Shown here: one piece after another, positions 48,626 through 57,955 of the stretch | Layout: each line of letters begins with the position of its first letter | Position numbering within the stretch: the first letter of the stretch is position 1 | Source: Arachis hypogaea | Lineage: Eukaryota; Streptophyta; Magnoliopsida; Fabales; Fabaceae | Reading direction: 5' to 3' | Assembly: GCF_003086295.3 (NCBI RefSeq) | Contig: NC_092048.1 | Location: 111,058,276 to 111,122,275, forward strand | Length of the DNA stretch: 64,000 nucleotides | The notes under the pieces: generated by a model | Told to the model about the DNA's origin: nothing | Seen by the model: the letters and a program-made list of their open reading frames with translations, nothing else | Database searches by the model: none | Position numbers and translations under genes: made by a program

Positions 48626-50566
48626 TTAGAACCTCCCAACACCAAACTTAGAGTTTGACTGTGGGGGCTTTGTTTGACTCTGTATTGAGAGAAGCTCTTC
48701 ATGCTTCCTCTCCATGGTGACAGAGGGATATCCTTGAGCTTTAAACATAAGGGAGTCTTCATTCACTTGAATGATCAATTCTCCTCTGTCAACATCAATC
48801 ATAGCTTTTGCTGTGGCTAGGAAGGGTCTGCCAAGGATGATGGATTCATCCATACACTTCCCAGTCTCTAGGATTATGAAATCAGCAGGGATGTAATGGT
48901 CTTCAACCTTTACCAAGACATCCTCTACAAGTCCATAAGCCTGTTTCTTTGAATTGTCTGCCATCTCTAGTGAGATTCTAGCAGCTTGTACCTCAATGAT
49001 CCCTAGCTTCTTCATTACAGAGAGAGGCATGAGGTTTATGCTTGACCCTAGGTCACACAGAGCCTTCTCAAAGGTCATGGTGCCTATGGTACAAGGTATT
49101 AAGAACTTTCCAGGATCTTGTCTCTTCAGAGGTAATTTCTGCCTAGTCAAGTCATCCAGTTCTTTGATGAGCAATGGAGGTTCATCCTCCCAAGTCTCAT
49201 TACCAAACAACCTGGCATTTAGCTTCATGATTGCTCCAAGGTACTTAGCAACTTGCTCTTTAGTAACATCTTCATCATTTTCAGAGGAAGAATACTCATC
49301 AGAACTTATGAATGGCAAAAGTAAATTTAATGGAATCTCTATGGTCTCAGTCTGAGCCTCGGATTCCCATGGTTCCTCATTAGGGAACTCCATAGAGGTC
49401 AGTGGACGTCCATTGAGGTCTTCCTCAGTGGAGATTACTGTCTCTTCCTCCTCTCCAGGTTCGGCCATGTGAGACGTGTTTATGGCTTTGCACTCTCTCT
49501 TTGGATTCTCTTCTGTATTGCTTGGGAGAGTACTAGGAGGGAGTTTAGTAATTTTCTTACTCAGCTGACCCACTTGTGCCTCCAAATGTTTAATGGAGGA
49601 TCTTGTTTCAGTCATAAAACTTTGAGTGGTTTTAATTAGATCAGAGACAATGGTTGCTAAGTCAGAGTGGCTTTGCTTAGAATTCTCTGTCTGTTGCTGA
49701 GAAGATGATGGAAAAGGCTTGCTATTGCTAAACCTGTTTCTTCCACCATTATTGTTGTTGAAACTTTGTTGAGGTCTCTGTTGATCCTTCCATGAGAAAT
49801 TTAGATGATTTCTCCATGAAGGATTATAGGTGTTTCCATAGGGTTCTCCCATGTAATTCACCTCTTCTATTGCTGGGTTCTTAGGATCATAAGCTTCTTC
49901 TTCAGAGGAAGCTTCCTTAGTACTGCCTGGTGCAGCTTGCATTCCAGACAGACTCTGGGAAATCATATTGACTTGCTGAGTCAATATTTTATTCTGAGCT
50001 AATATGGCATTCAGAGTATCAATTTCAAGAACTCCTTTCTTCTGATTTGTCCCATTATTCACAGGATTCCTTTCAGAAGTGTACATAAATTGGTTATTTG
50101 CAACCATTTCAATGAGTTCCTGAGCTTTTGCAGGCGTCTTCTTCAGATGAAGAGATCCTCCAGCAGAGCTGTCCAATGACATCTTGGACAGTTCAGGCAG
50201 ACCATCATAGAAGATTCCTATGATACTCCATTCTGAAAGCATGTCAGAAGGGCACCTTCTGATCAATTGCTTGTATCTTTCCCAAGCTTCATAGAGGGAT
50301 TCACCTTCCTTCTGTCTGAAGATTTGGACTTCCACTCTAAGCTTGCTCAATTTTTGAGGTGGAAAGAACTTTGCCAAGAAGGCATTGACTAGCTTTTCCC
50401 AAGAGTTCAGGATTTCTTTAGGTTGTGAATCCAACCATGTCCTAGCTCTGTCTCTTACAGCAAAAGAAAAAAGCATAAGTCTGTAGACTTCAGGGTCAAC
50501 CCTATTGGTCTTGACAGTGTCACAGATTTGTAAGAATTCAGCCAAGAACCGATGAGGATCTTCCAA
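48626..50566 (-). CDS. Element C gag-protease
   Basis: 646 open residues. Gag core: ARTWLDSQPKEI (41-52), LIRRCPSDMLSEWSIIGIFY (101-120) and LDSSAGGSLHLKKT, followed by NPSWRNHLNFSWKDQQRP (about 248-265), Q/N-rich text and coiled coil. Protease: KALCDLGSSINLMPLS with the D-L-G site at 505-507 and SIILGRPFLATAKAMIDV at 575. The frame ends at 48626 in a TAAGTTTGGTGTTGGG copy. No zinc knuckle. The N-terminus is in another frame (50567-50742), so one frameshift separates it. A trans-packaged element would still profit from intact gag, which may be why this is its best-kept part. Confidence 0.9.
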   Translation of the reverse strand: MEDPHRFLAEFLQICDTVKTNRVDPEVYRLMLFSFAVRDRARTWLDSQPKEILNSWEKLVNAFLAKFFPPQKLSKLRVEVQIFRQKEGESLYEAWERYKQLIRRCPSDMLSEWSIIGIFYDGLPELSKMSLDSSAGGSLHLKKTPAKAQELIEMVANNQFMYTSERNPVNNGTNQKKGVLEIDTLNAILAQNKILTQQVNMISQSLSGMQAAPGSTKEASSEEEAYDPKNPAIEEVNYMGEPYGNTYNPSWRNHLNFSWKDQQRPQQSFNNNNGGRNRFSNSKPFPSSSQQQTENSKQSHSDLATIVSDLIKTTQSFMTETRSSIKHLEAQVGQLSKKITKLPPSTLPSNTEENPKRECKAINTSHMAEPGEEEETVISTEEDLNGRPLTSMEFPNEEPWESEAQTETIEIPLNLLLPFISSDEYSSSENDEDVTKEQVAKYLGAIMKLNARLFGNETWEDEPPLLIKELDDLTRQKLPLKRQDPGKFLIPCTIGTMTFEKALCDLGSSINLMPLSVMKKLGIIEVQAARISLEMADNSKKQAYGLVEDVLVKVEDHYIPADFIILETGKCMDESIILGRPFLATAKAMIDVDRGELIIQVNEDSLMFKAQGYPSVTMERKHEELLSIQSQTKPPQSNSKFGVGRF

Positions 50567-50742
50567 TGGAAGTCCATGAAACTATTCTGTTGCATTAGAG
50601 AAACTAATTGAGGCTTAAGCTCAAAGTTGTTTGCTCCAATGGCAGGGATTGAGATGCTTCTCCCATAGAAGTCGGGAGTAGGTGTAGTAAAGTCACCAAG
50701 CACCTTCCTTGCATTGTTGGCATTGTTGTTTTCGGCTGCCAT
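50567..50742 (-). pseudogene. Element C gag N-terminus (out of frame)
   Basis: ATG at 50742: MAAENNNANNARKVLGDFTT, then YGRSISIPAIGANNFELKPQ and LVSLMQQNS, comparable to MDLSGNEQS... of B. An upstream in-frame extension begins at 50820 (MKRKLREAKAQFSLGGLTEL) and could be the true start. A frameshift near 50570 separates it from the main gag frame. Confidence 0.8.
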
Positions 50743-50820
50743 GGTTTCTTCTTCCTTGAAAAGCTCTGTTAGGCCCCCTAGAGAGAATTGTGCTTTAGCT
50801 TCTCTTAGCTTTCTCTTCAA

Positions 50821-52465
50821 GGTCCTTTCAGGTTCAGGATCAGCTTGAACAAGTATGCCTTTATCTTTGTTCCTGCTTATATGAAAGAGAAGAGAACAAG
50901 AGAGTAGAGAATCCTCTATGTCACAGTATAGAGATTCCTTGAGGTGTTAGAGGAAAAGAAGAATAGAAGGAGGAGGTAGATAGAAGAGAATTCAAACATA
51001 TAAAGAAGGAGGGAGTTCAAATTGCACCTTGAGGAGGAGTATTAGTCCCTTAAATAGAAGGATGTGAGAAGAGGGGAAGAATTTTTGAAAATAAATTAAA
51101 AAGATTTTGAAATAATAAAAAGAAATTTTGAAAATTTGATTGATGATTTTCAAAAACTAAAATTGGGAAAGAAATTAAGTGATTTTGAAAAAAGCTTTTG
51201 AAATTAGAAATTAAAAAGATATGATTGAAAATTAATTTTGAAAAAGATGTGATTAAAAAGATATGATTGAGAAGATATGATTGAAAATCAAACTAAAAAG
51301 AGAAAGTTTTAAAATTAAAGTTGATTACTTGACTAACAAGAAATTAGAAGATATGATTCTAGAATTAAAACTTTTGATCCTTTCTTAATAGGCAAGTAAC
51401 AACTAAAAAATTTTGAAGTAAATCATTAATTATAACAAGGATTTTCGAAAATAAAAAATGGAAAGAAATTGATTTTGAAGAGATATGATTGAAAAGATAT
51501 GATTTGAAAAAGATTTGATTTTGAAAAATTATGAAAATTTGAAAAAGATCTGAATTAAAAACAAAATCTTCCCTCTTGTGTCCTTCTGGCGTTAAACGCC
51601 CAGAATGGCATCCATTCTGGCGTTTAATGCCCAAAATGCTACCTTTTTGGGAGTTAAACGCCTAGCCAGGTACCCTGGCTGGCATTTAAACGCCAGTTTT
51701 TCTTCTTCACTGGGCGTTTTGAACGCCCAGCTTTTTCTGTTTGATTCCTCTGCTGAATGTTCTGAATCTTCAATTCTCTGTATTATTGACTTGAAAAGAC
51801 ATAGTTTTGAGAATTTTTTTTTTGAATTTTTCAATGATGAGAAACAATCAAAATATAATTAATCTTAGGAAACTCAAATCAAACAAACAATGCATGCAGG
51901 ACACCAAACTTAAAAATTTTCATATAAGAGACACTAACAAATTGAGAATGCATATGAGAAACAACAAAACACACAAAACAAGATAATTTAAAGATCAGAG
52001 CAATGAAATCATCAAGAACAACTTGAAGATTAATGAAGAACATATTGCATATTTTCGAAAAATGCAAGAAGAATGCAATTAACACCAAACTTAAAAATTG
52101 ACACTAGACTCAAACAAGAAACATAAAATATTTTTGATTTTTATGATTTTATAAATTTTTTTTGTGATTTTCGAAACTTATATGGAAAAGAAAATAAAGG
52201 GATTCAAAACTTTTAATAAGAATTCCAGGAATCATGCAATGTTAGTCTAAAGCTTCAGTCTAAAAAGATTAGACATGGTTGGCCAAGCTTCAGCAGGACA
52301 TTACATTCAGCAGCTAAATTGATGAGAATCAATCAGCTTTTGTGATGATAAGAGCATCACCTTGAAACTCTAGAATTCATTCTTAAAAATTCTGAAAAAT
52401 AAAAAGAAAAAAAATTACCTAATCTAAGCAACAAGATGAACCGTCAGTTGTCCAAACTCGAACAA
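50821..52465 (-). other. Element C leader, non-coding
   Basis: Leader between primer site and gag. Contains GATATGATTGAAAA/TTTTCAAAAT-type repeats (51060-51560), palindromes at 51586-51735, CACCAAACTTAAAAATT (the complement of the AAGTTTGGTG motif) at about 51901 and 52084, and at 52242-52295 a TCTAAAGCTT...TAGACATGG unit that is repeated in the leader of E. Confidence 0.7.
51586..51735. repeat. Palindrome array in the leader of C
   Basis: About five units: CTGGCGTTAAACGCCCAG, CTGGCGTTTAATGCCC, GGGAGTTAAACGCC, CTGGCATTTAAACGCCAG and TGGGCGTTTTGAACGCCCA. Confidence 0.8.
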
Positions 52466-52483
52466 TCCCCGGCAACGGCGCCA
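52466..52483 (-). promoter_or_regulatory. Element C primer-binding site, tRNA-Asp
   Basis: Minus strand TGGCGCCGTTGCCGGGGA, a perfect match to tRNA-Asp, six bases after the 5' LTR. Confidence 0.93.
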
Positions 52484-52489
52484 AAAACT

Positions 52490-54136
52490 TGGTGCACAAA
52501 ATTGTGATCATCAACAATGGCGCCAAAGGACTTGGAGCTCTTAAACGTGAATCACACTTTGTCACAATTCCGCACAACTAACCAGCAAGTGCACTGGGTC
52601 GTCCAAGTAATACCTTACGTGAGTAAGGGTCGATCCCACGGAGACTGTCGGCTTGAAGCAAGCTATGGTCACCTTGTAAATCTCAGTCAGGCGAATTCAG
52701 ATGGTGATGGAGAATTGATAATTAAAAGATAAATAAAACATAAAATAAAGATAGAGATGCTTATGTAATTCTTTGGTTGGAATTTCAGATAAGCGTATGA
52801 AGATGCTTTGTTCCTCCTGAACCTCTGCTTTCCTATTGCCTTCTTCCAATCATTCATACTCCTTTCCATGGCAAGCTTTATGTTAGGCATCACCGTTGTC
52901 AATGGCTACTTCCCATCCTCTCAGTGAAAATGTTCCAAATGCGCTGTCACTGCACGGCTAATCATCTGTCGGTTCTTGATCATGCTGGAATAGGATCCAT
53001 TGATCCTTTTGCGTCTGTCACACGCCCAACAATCGCGAGTTTGAAGCTCGTCACAGTCATCCCTTCCCAGATCCTACTCAGAATACCACAGACAAGGTTT
53101 AGACGTTCCGGATCTCAGGAATGGCCGTCAATAATTCTAGCCTATACCACGAAGGTTCCAATCTTTAGATTAGAAACCCAAGAGATACACATTCAAGCTT
53201 GTTTGCATGTAGAATGGAAGTGGTTGTCAGTCACGCATTCATAGGTGAGAATGGTGATGAGTGTCACATAGTCATCACATTCATCTTGTTCTTGGGTGCG
53301 AATGAATATCTTGGAGAAGAAATAGACTTGAGTTGAATAGAAAAACAATAGTACTTTGTATTAATTCATGAAGAACAGCAGAGCTCCACACCTTAATCTA
53401 TGGTGTGTAGAAACTCCACCGTTGAAAATACATAAGAACAAGGTCTAGGCATGGCCGAATGACCAGCCTCCAAATGTGTCTAAGATAGCATAAGACTTAT
53501 CAAAGATCTCCAAATACAATAGCAAAAGGTCCTATTTATAGAAAACTAGTAGCCTAGGGTTACAGAAATGAGTAATTAATGCAGAAATCTTCTTCCGGGC
53601 CCACTTGGTGTGTGCTTGGGCTGAGCATTGAAGCTTCCATGTGTAGAGACTTTTCTTGGAGTTAAACGCCAGCTCTCGTGCCAGTTTGGGCGTTTAACTC
53701 CAGCTTTTGTGCCAGTTCTGGCGTTAAACGCCAGAATTCTTGAGCTGACTTGGAACGCCTATTTGGGCCATCAAATCTTGGGCAAAGTATAAACTATTAT
53801 ACATTGCTAGAAAGCCCAGAATGTCTACTTTCCAACACAATTGAGAGCGCACCAATTGGGCTTCTGTAGCTCTAGAAAATACACTTCGAGTGCAGGGAGG
53901 TCAGAATCCAACAGCATCTGCAGTCCTTTTTCAGCCTCTGAATCAGATTTTTGCTCAGGTCCCTCAATTTCAACCAGAAAATACCTGAAATCACAGAAAA
54001 ATACACAAACTCATAGTAAAGTCCAGAAGAGTAATTTTTATTTAAAAACTAATAAAAATATAATAAAAACTAATTAAAATATACTAAAAACATACTAAAA
54101 ATAATGCCAAAAAGCGTTTAAATTATCCGCTCATCA
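52490..54136 (-). repeat. Element C, 5' LTR (right copy)
   Basis: 1647 bp, plus strand TGGTGCACAAAATTGTGATC to CCGCTCATCA. TATAAATA on the minus strand at 53533-53540. U5 hairpin CCTTAC-GTGA-GTAAGG at 52613-52628. A lone GGCGCCA near 52519-52525 lies just inside the U5 end. Palindromes at about 53660-53733. Confidence 0.93.
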
Positions 54137-54596
54137 CTCTCCATACCAGCTTGTGTATGGTAAGGCCTGTCATCTGCCTGTGGAACTGGAACATAAGGCC
54201 TACTGGGCAACCAGATTCCTAAACTTTGATGCCAAATTAGCTGGAGAAAAAAGATTGCTCCAGCTGAATGAGCTAGAGGAATTCAGATTCACTGCTTTCG
54301 AAAATGCCAAGCTTTATAAAGAGAAATAAAAAAGGTGGCATGACAGAAAGCTGTCATCTAGAGTCTTTGAACCAGGACAAAAGGTTCTGTTATTTAACTC
54401 TAGGCTCAGGCTATTCCCTGGGAAACTGAAATCCCGGTGGAGGGGACCATATGTGATTACAAGTGTATCACCATATGGTTATATGGAGCTTCAAGACATT
54501 GATTCTGATAAGAAGTTCATTGTTAATGGACAGAAAATCAAGCACTATCTTGAAGGCAATGTTGAGCAAGAATGCTCAAGGCTGAGGCTAGATTAA
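54137..54596 (+). pseudogene. Element B integrase C-terminal part
   Basis: Resumes B integrase after the CTCTC duplication: SPYQLVYGKACHLPVELEHK, YWATRFLNFDAKLAGEKRLL and LNELEEFR; one stop near 54327; then RWHDRKLSSRVFEPGQKVLL, LFPGKLKSRWRGPYVI and IKHYLEGN, ending at 54594-54596. The order is that of Athila integrase C-termini. No chromodomain, as expected for this lineage. Confidence 0.9.
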
Positions 54597-55612
54597 AAGC
54601 TCAGCAAGGTCCAGCTAAAGACAATAAAGAAGCGCTTGCTGGGAGGCAACCCAGCCATTAGCAAAACTTTTTCTATTATTTTATTTTATTTTATTTTATT
54701 CTTCATTTTATTTATTTTTAAAATATATGAGCTTAATATTTACAAGGTAAAGAATCAATTGCATAAGTCCACAGGGTTACAGAAGAATTCAGAGCACAAA
54801 ATAGGAAAAAGGAGCTCACTGGCAAGAAAACGCCAGTAAGAGGCACAATTGGGCGTTAAACGCCCAAAAGGAGCATCTACTGGGTGTTTAACGCCAGTAA
54901 AGATAGCCATCTGGGCATTAAACTCCAGAAAAAAGCAGCTTCTGGGTGTTTAACGCCAGATTTACAGCATCCTGGGCGTTCAGAAAAATGCCCAATGACA
55001 AAGGGGTTTCTGGCATTTAACGCCAGCTAGAAGCAACAGCTGGGCGTTAAATGCCCAAAACAAGCACCAACTGGGCGTTAAACGCCCAAAACATGCAGCA
55101 GTTGGGCGTTTAATGCCAGGATTGTGGGGAGTAGGCAATTTCGTTTTCAATTCAAAGTTTTTTCCATTTTCTATGTTTCAATTCATGATTTCTTGCACAA
55201 ACATGTTACAAATCCTAATTTTTCAAATCCTTTTTTCAAAAGATATCAAATGTACCTTAATTCATAAACCCTTTTTCTTAATCCTCTTCAAATTATTTTC
55301 AAATCCTTTTCAAAACAAATCTATCTCTTTTCCTTCTAAAATCTTTTTAACTCATCAATATCTTTTTCAAATCTTCACATCATCTTTTTCAAAATCCAGA
55401 TTTATCTTTTTCAAATATCTTTCATATCTTTTCAATTTTAAATCACATCTTTTCCTATCATACTTATCTTTTCCAAATCACTTTTTCTATCATATCTTTT
55501 TCAAATAATTTTCGAAACCCACCCCCCTTCCCTTTAAATATTGGTTCGGCCTCTCCCCCTCTCCTCCACAAGTTACGCTTGGCTCTCTTTCTTTCCCTTT
55601 CCTTTTCTTTCT
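54597..55612 (+). other. Element B pol-ORF3 spacer
   Basis: After integrase come GCGCTTGCTGGGAGGCAACC (54631-54652), an AT-rich stretch, a palindrome array, then a T-rich block with repeated ATCTTTTTCAAA (55140-55530) that looks like the leaders of A, B and E. The frames at 54636-55508 are low-complexity and not credible genes. Confidence 0.7.
54826..55122. repeat. Palindrome array between pol and ORF3 of B
   Basis: About ten units in 297 bp, with spacing near 30 bp: GGGCGTTAAACGCCC three times, CTGGGTGTTTAACGCCAG twice, CTGGCATTTAACGCCAG, GGGCATTAAACTCC and others. Units alternate between CTGG...CCAG and GGGC...GCCC outer arms. Confidence 0.85.
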
Positions 55613-55650
55613 TTTGCTTGAGGACAAGCAAACCTCTAAGTTTGGTGTGT
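55613..55650 (+). promoter_or_regulatory. Hairpin plus TAAGTTTGGTGT before ORF3 of B
   Basis: TTTGCTTG-AGGA-CAAGCAAA (8-bp perfect stem, 55613-55632), then CCTC and TAAGTTTGGTGTGT. It is 37 bp upstream of the ORF3 ATG. It is the same module as before the 3' LTR of the same element. Confidence 0.65.
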
Positions 55651-55686
55651 TTATCCGTGATCACTAAACCAATACCCACTAAGATC

Positions 55687-56820
55687 ATGGCTCCTAAGGG
55701 AAAACAAACCGACTCTAGAGGCAAGAAAGAGAATTTTCCAAAACTACTTTGGAATCAAGGGAAGTTCATAACCAAAGAACATTCAGACCATTTTTACAAA
55801 ATAATGAGTCTAAGGTCAGTGATCCTGGAAGTTAAATTTGATCTGAAAGAAGATGAATATCCGGAGATCCAAGAGCAAATCCGAAACAGGAGCTAGGAAG
55901 TCCTAGCTAATCCTGAAACAAAGGTGGGAAGAAATATGGTTCAGAAATTCTACGCTAATCTGTGGCAGACGGACAGGCAGAGAATAGCTGGAACCACATT
56001 CTATGACTATAGAACTCTGGTCAGAGGGAAGATTGTTCACACCCACCCCGACAAAATAAGAGAGATCTTCAAGCTGCCTCAACTGCAAGATGACCCAGAT
56101 TCCTTCAATAGGAGAATGATGAGATCAAACCTGAGCTTGGAAAAAATCCTAGAGGACATATGCCTCCCTGGAGCTAAATGGACAACCAACACAAAGGGTG
56201 CCCCAAACCAACTCAAAAGAGGAGATCTCAAACCAGTCACCAGAGGCTGGCTGGACTTCATTGGGCGCTCTATACTGCCCACAAGCAACCGCTCTGAAGT
56301 CACCATCAGAAGAGCAGTGATGATTTATTGTATTATGCTGGAAAAAGAAGTGGAAGTTCATCAGCTGATTGCTTGTGAGCTTTACAAAATTGCAAACAAG
56401 AACTCCAAAGATGCCAAATTGGCCTATCCAAGCTTACTTTCTCTGTTATGTAAAGATGCTGGGATAAAGATGGGGGTAGATAAGTATATCTCAGTTGAGC
56501 AACCAATCACCAAAAAGTCTATGGAAGGACAACAAGTGCAGGACGACCTCATCAAGAGAAAAGCAGAGGAGTTCCTCCCAGAAATCCCTCAAATTGTATA
56601 CTGGGAGTGCCTAGAAGCATCTGTCACCAAGTTGCAAGAAGCTGTGGATCAATTGAAGGAAGAACAGCAAAATCAAAACAGCATGCTCTGCAAATTGCTT
56701 AGAGAAAAAGAAGAGCAAGGGCGTGAACTGAAGGAATTAAAGTGTCAGAAACTATCTCTTGAAGGGCCAAGCACTCCACAGACTAAAGAGGCATCCACCT
56801 CCCAAATTCAAGGTTGTTGA
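55687..56820 (+). pseudogene. Element B ORF3 (extra ORF downstream of pol)
   Basis: ATG at 55687, 377 codons before the stop at 56818-56820, with one in-frame TAG at 55894-55896. N-terminus basic (MAPKGKQTDSRGKKE). Conserved with C: EYPEIQEQIRNRS, QKFYANLW, LEKILEDICLPGAKW, RGWLDFIGRSILPTSNRSEV and PITKKSMEG. A long C-terminal coiled coil follows (VTKLQEAVDQLKEEQQNQNS). No signal peptide or membrane segment. The position after pol is that of the so-called env-like ORF of Athila elements, but this protein looks cytosolic or nuclear. Function unknown. Confidence 0.85.
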
Positions 56821-57917
56821 GTTCTAATCTTAGCCTTAACTCTGTGATAATTGTTCTTATTTGAGTTTTACCTTAGAAGTTATATATGAGTGGTAGTAAT
56901 TAGTATCTATATTTTGATTTTATCTCCAATTAAGCTATAATTCATTTTTTTCATCATCATTAAACATGAATAAAAAAGCAGATTTTCTTTAGAATAAGGA
57001 GGCAATATTTTTCAAGTTTTTAATAAGAAAAATTCTAATTATTTACATGTGGTGGCAATGCTTTTTGTCTTCTGAATGAATGCTTGAACAGTACATATGT
57101 CTTCTAAATTTGATGTTTATGAATGTTAAATATGTTGGCTCTTGAAAGAATGATGAAAAAGGAGAAATATTATTTGATAATCTGAAAAATCATAAAAAAA
57201 TGATTCTTGAAGCAAGAAAAAGCAGTGAATACAAAAGCTTGCAGGAAAAAAAAAAGAAAAAAATGGCAAAAATTAAAGAAAAAGAAAAAGAAAAAGAAAA
57301 AGAGAGAGCAAGCAGAAAAAGCGCCAATAGCCCTTAAAACCAAAAGGCAAGGGTAATAAAAAGGATCCAAGGCTTTGAGCATCAGTGGATAGGAGGGCCT
57401 AAAGGAATCAAATCCTGGCCTAAGCGGCTAAACCAAGCTGTCCCTAACCATGTGCTTGTGGCGTGAAAGTGTCAAGTGAAAACTTGAGACTGAGCGGTTA
57501 AAGTCAAGGTCCAAAGCAAAAAGAAGAGTGTGCTTAAGAATCTTGGACACCTCTAACTGGGGACTTTAGCAAAGCTGAGTCACAATCTGAAAAGGTTCAC
57601 CCAATTATGTGTCTGTGGCATTTATGTATCCGGTGATAATACTGGAAAACAAAGTGCTTAGGGCCACGGCCAAGACTCATAAAGTAGCTGTATTCAAGAA
57701 TCAACATACTGAACTAGGAGAATCAATAACACTGTCTGAATTCTAAGTTCCTATAGATGCCAATCATTCTGAGCTTCAATGGATAAAGTGAGATGCCAAA
57801 ACTGTTCGGAAGCAAAAAGCTACTAGTCCCACCCATCTAATTAGAATCTGAGCTACACTCAAAAACTACGAGATATTATTACTTCTTGACTTATTTGTAT
57901 TCTATTTTATTTATCTA
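56821..57917 (+). other. Element B 3' UTR, non-coding
   Basis: No gene. A GAAAAAG-rich tract lies at about 57245-57310. Two ATGTGYYTGTGGYRTT motifs lie at 57450-57465 and 57607-57622. Much of it matches the C 3' UTR in reverse. Confidence 0.7.
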
Positions 57918-57955
57918 GTTGCTTGGGGACAAGCAACGGTTTAAGTTTGGTGTTG
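57918..57955 (+). promoter_or_regulatory. Hairpin plus TAAGTTTGGTGTTG directly before the 3' LTR of B
   Basis: GTTGCTTG-GGGA-CAAGCAAC (stem 57918-57925 with 57930-57937, GGGA loop), GGT, then TTAAGTTTGGTGTTG and the LTR. Same core as in C. Confidence 0.7.

Larger units (their letters stand above)
35785..54136 (-). mobile_element. Athila-related element C, inserted in integrase of B; lacks RT, RNase H and integrase
   Basis: LTRs at 35785-37430 and 52490-54136 with perfect duplication CTCTC (35780-35784 and 54137-54141). Minus orientation. Without D it is about 10.3 kb. Internal order: tRNA-Asp primer site, leader, gag, protease, short spacer, ORF3 (split by D), 3' UTR. No reverse transcriptase, RNase H or integrase motif is seen anywhere in it, so it must have been mobilised with enzymes from another element. 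The LTRs differ at roughly 2% of sites by eye. Confidence 0.92.

Noticed and set aside
52519..52525. GGCGCCA inside the C LTR as a second primer-binding site
   Set aside because: Only seven bases match and the perfect 18-nt site lies just outside the LTR; treated as a remnant.
55687..56820. ORF3 as a retroviral-type envelope protein
   Set aside because: No signal peptide, membrane segment or furin-like site is visible; only the position resembles env.
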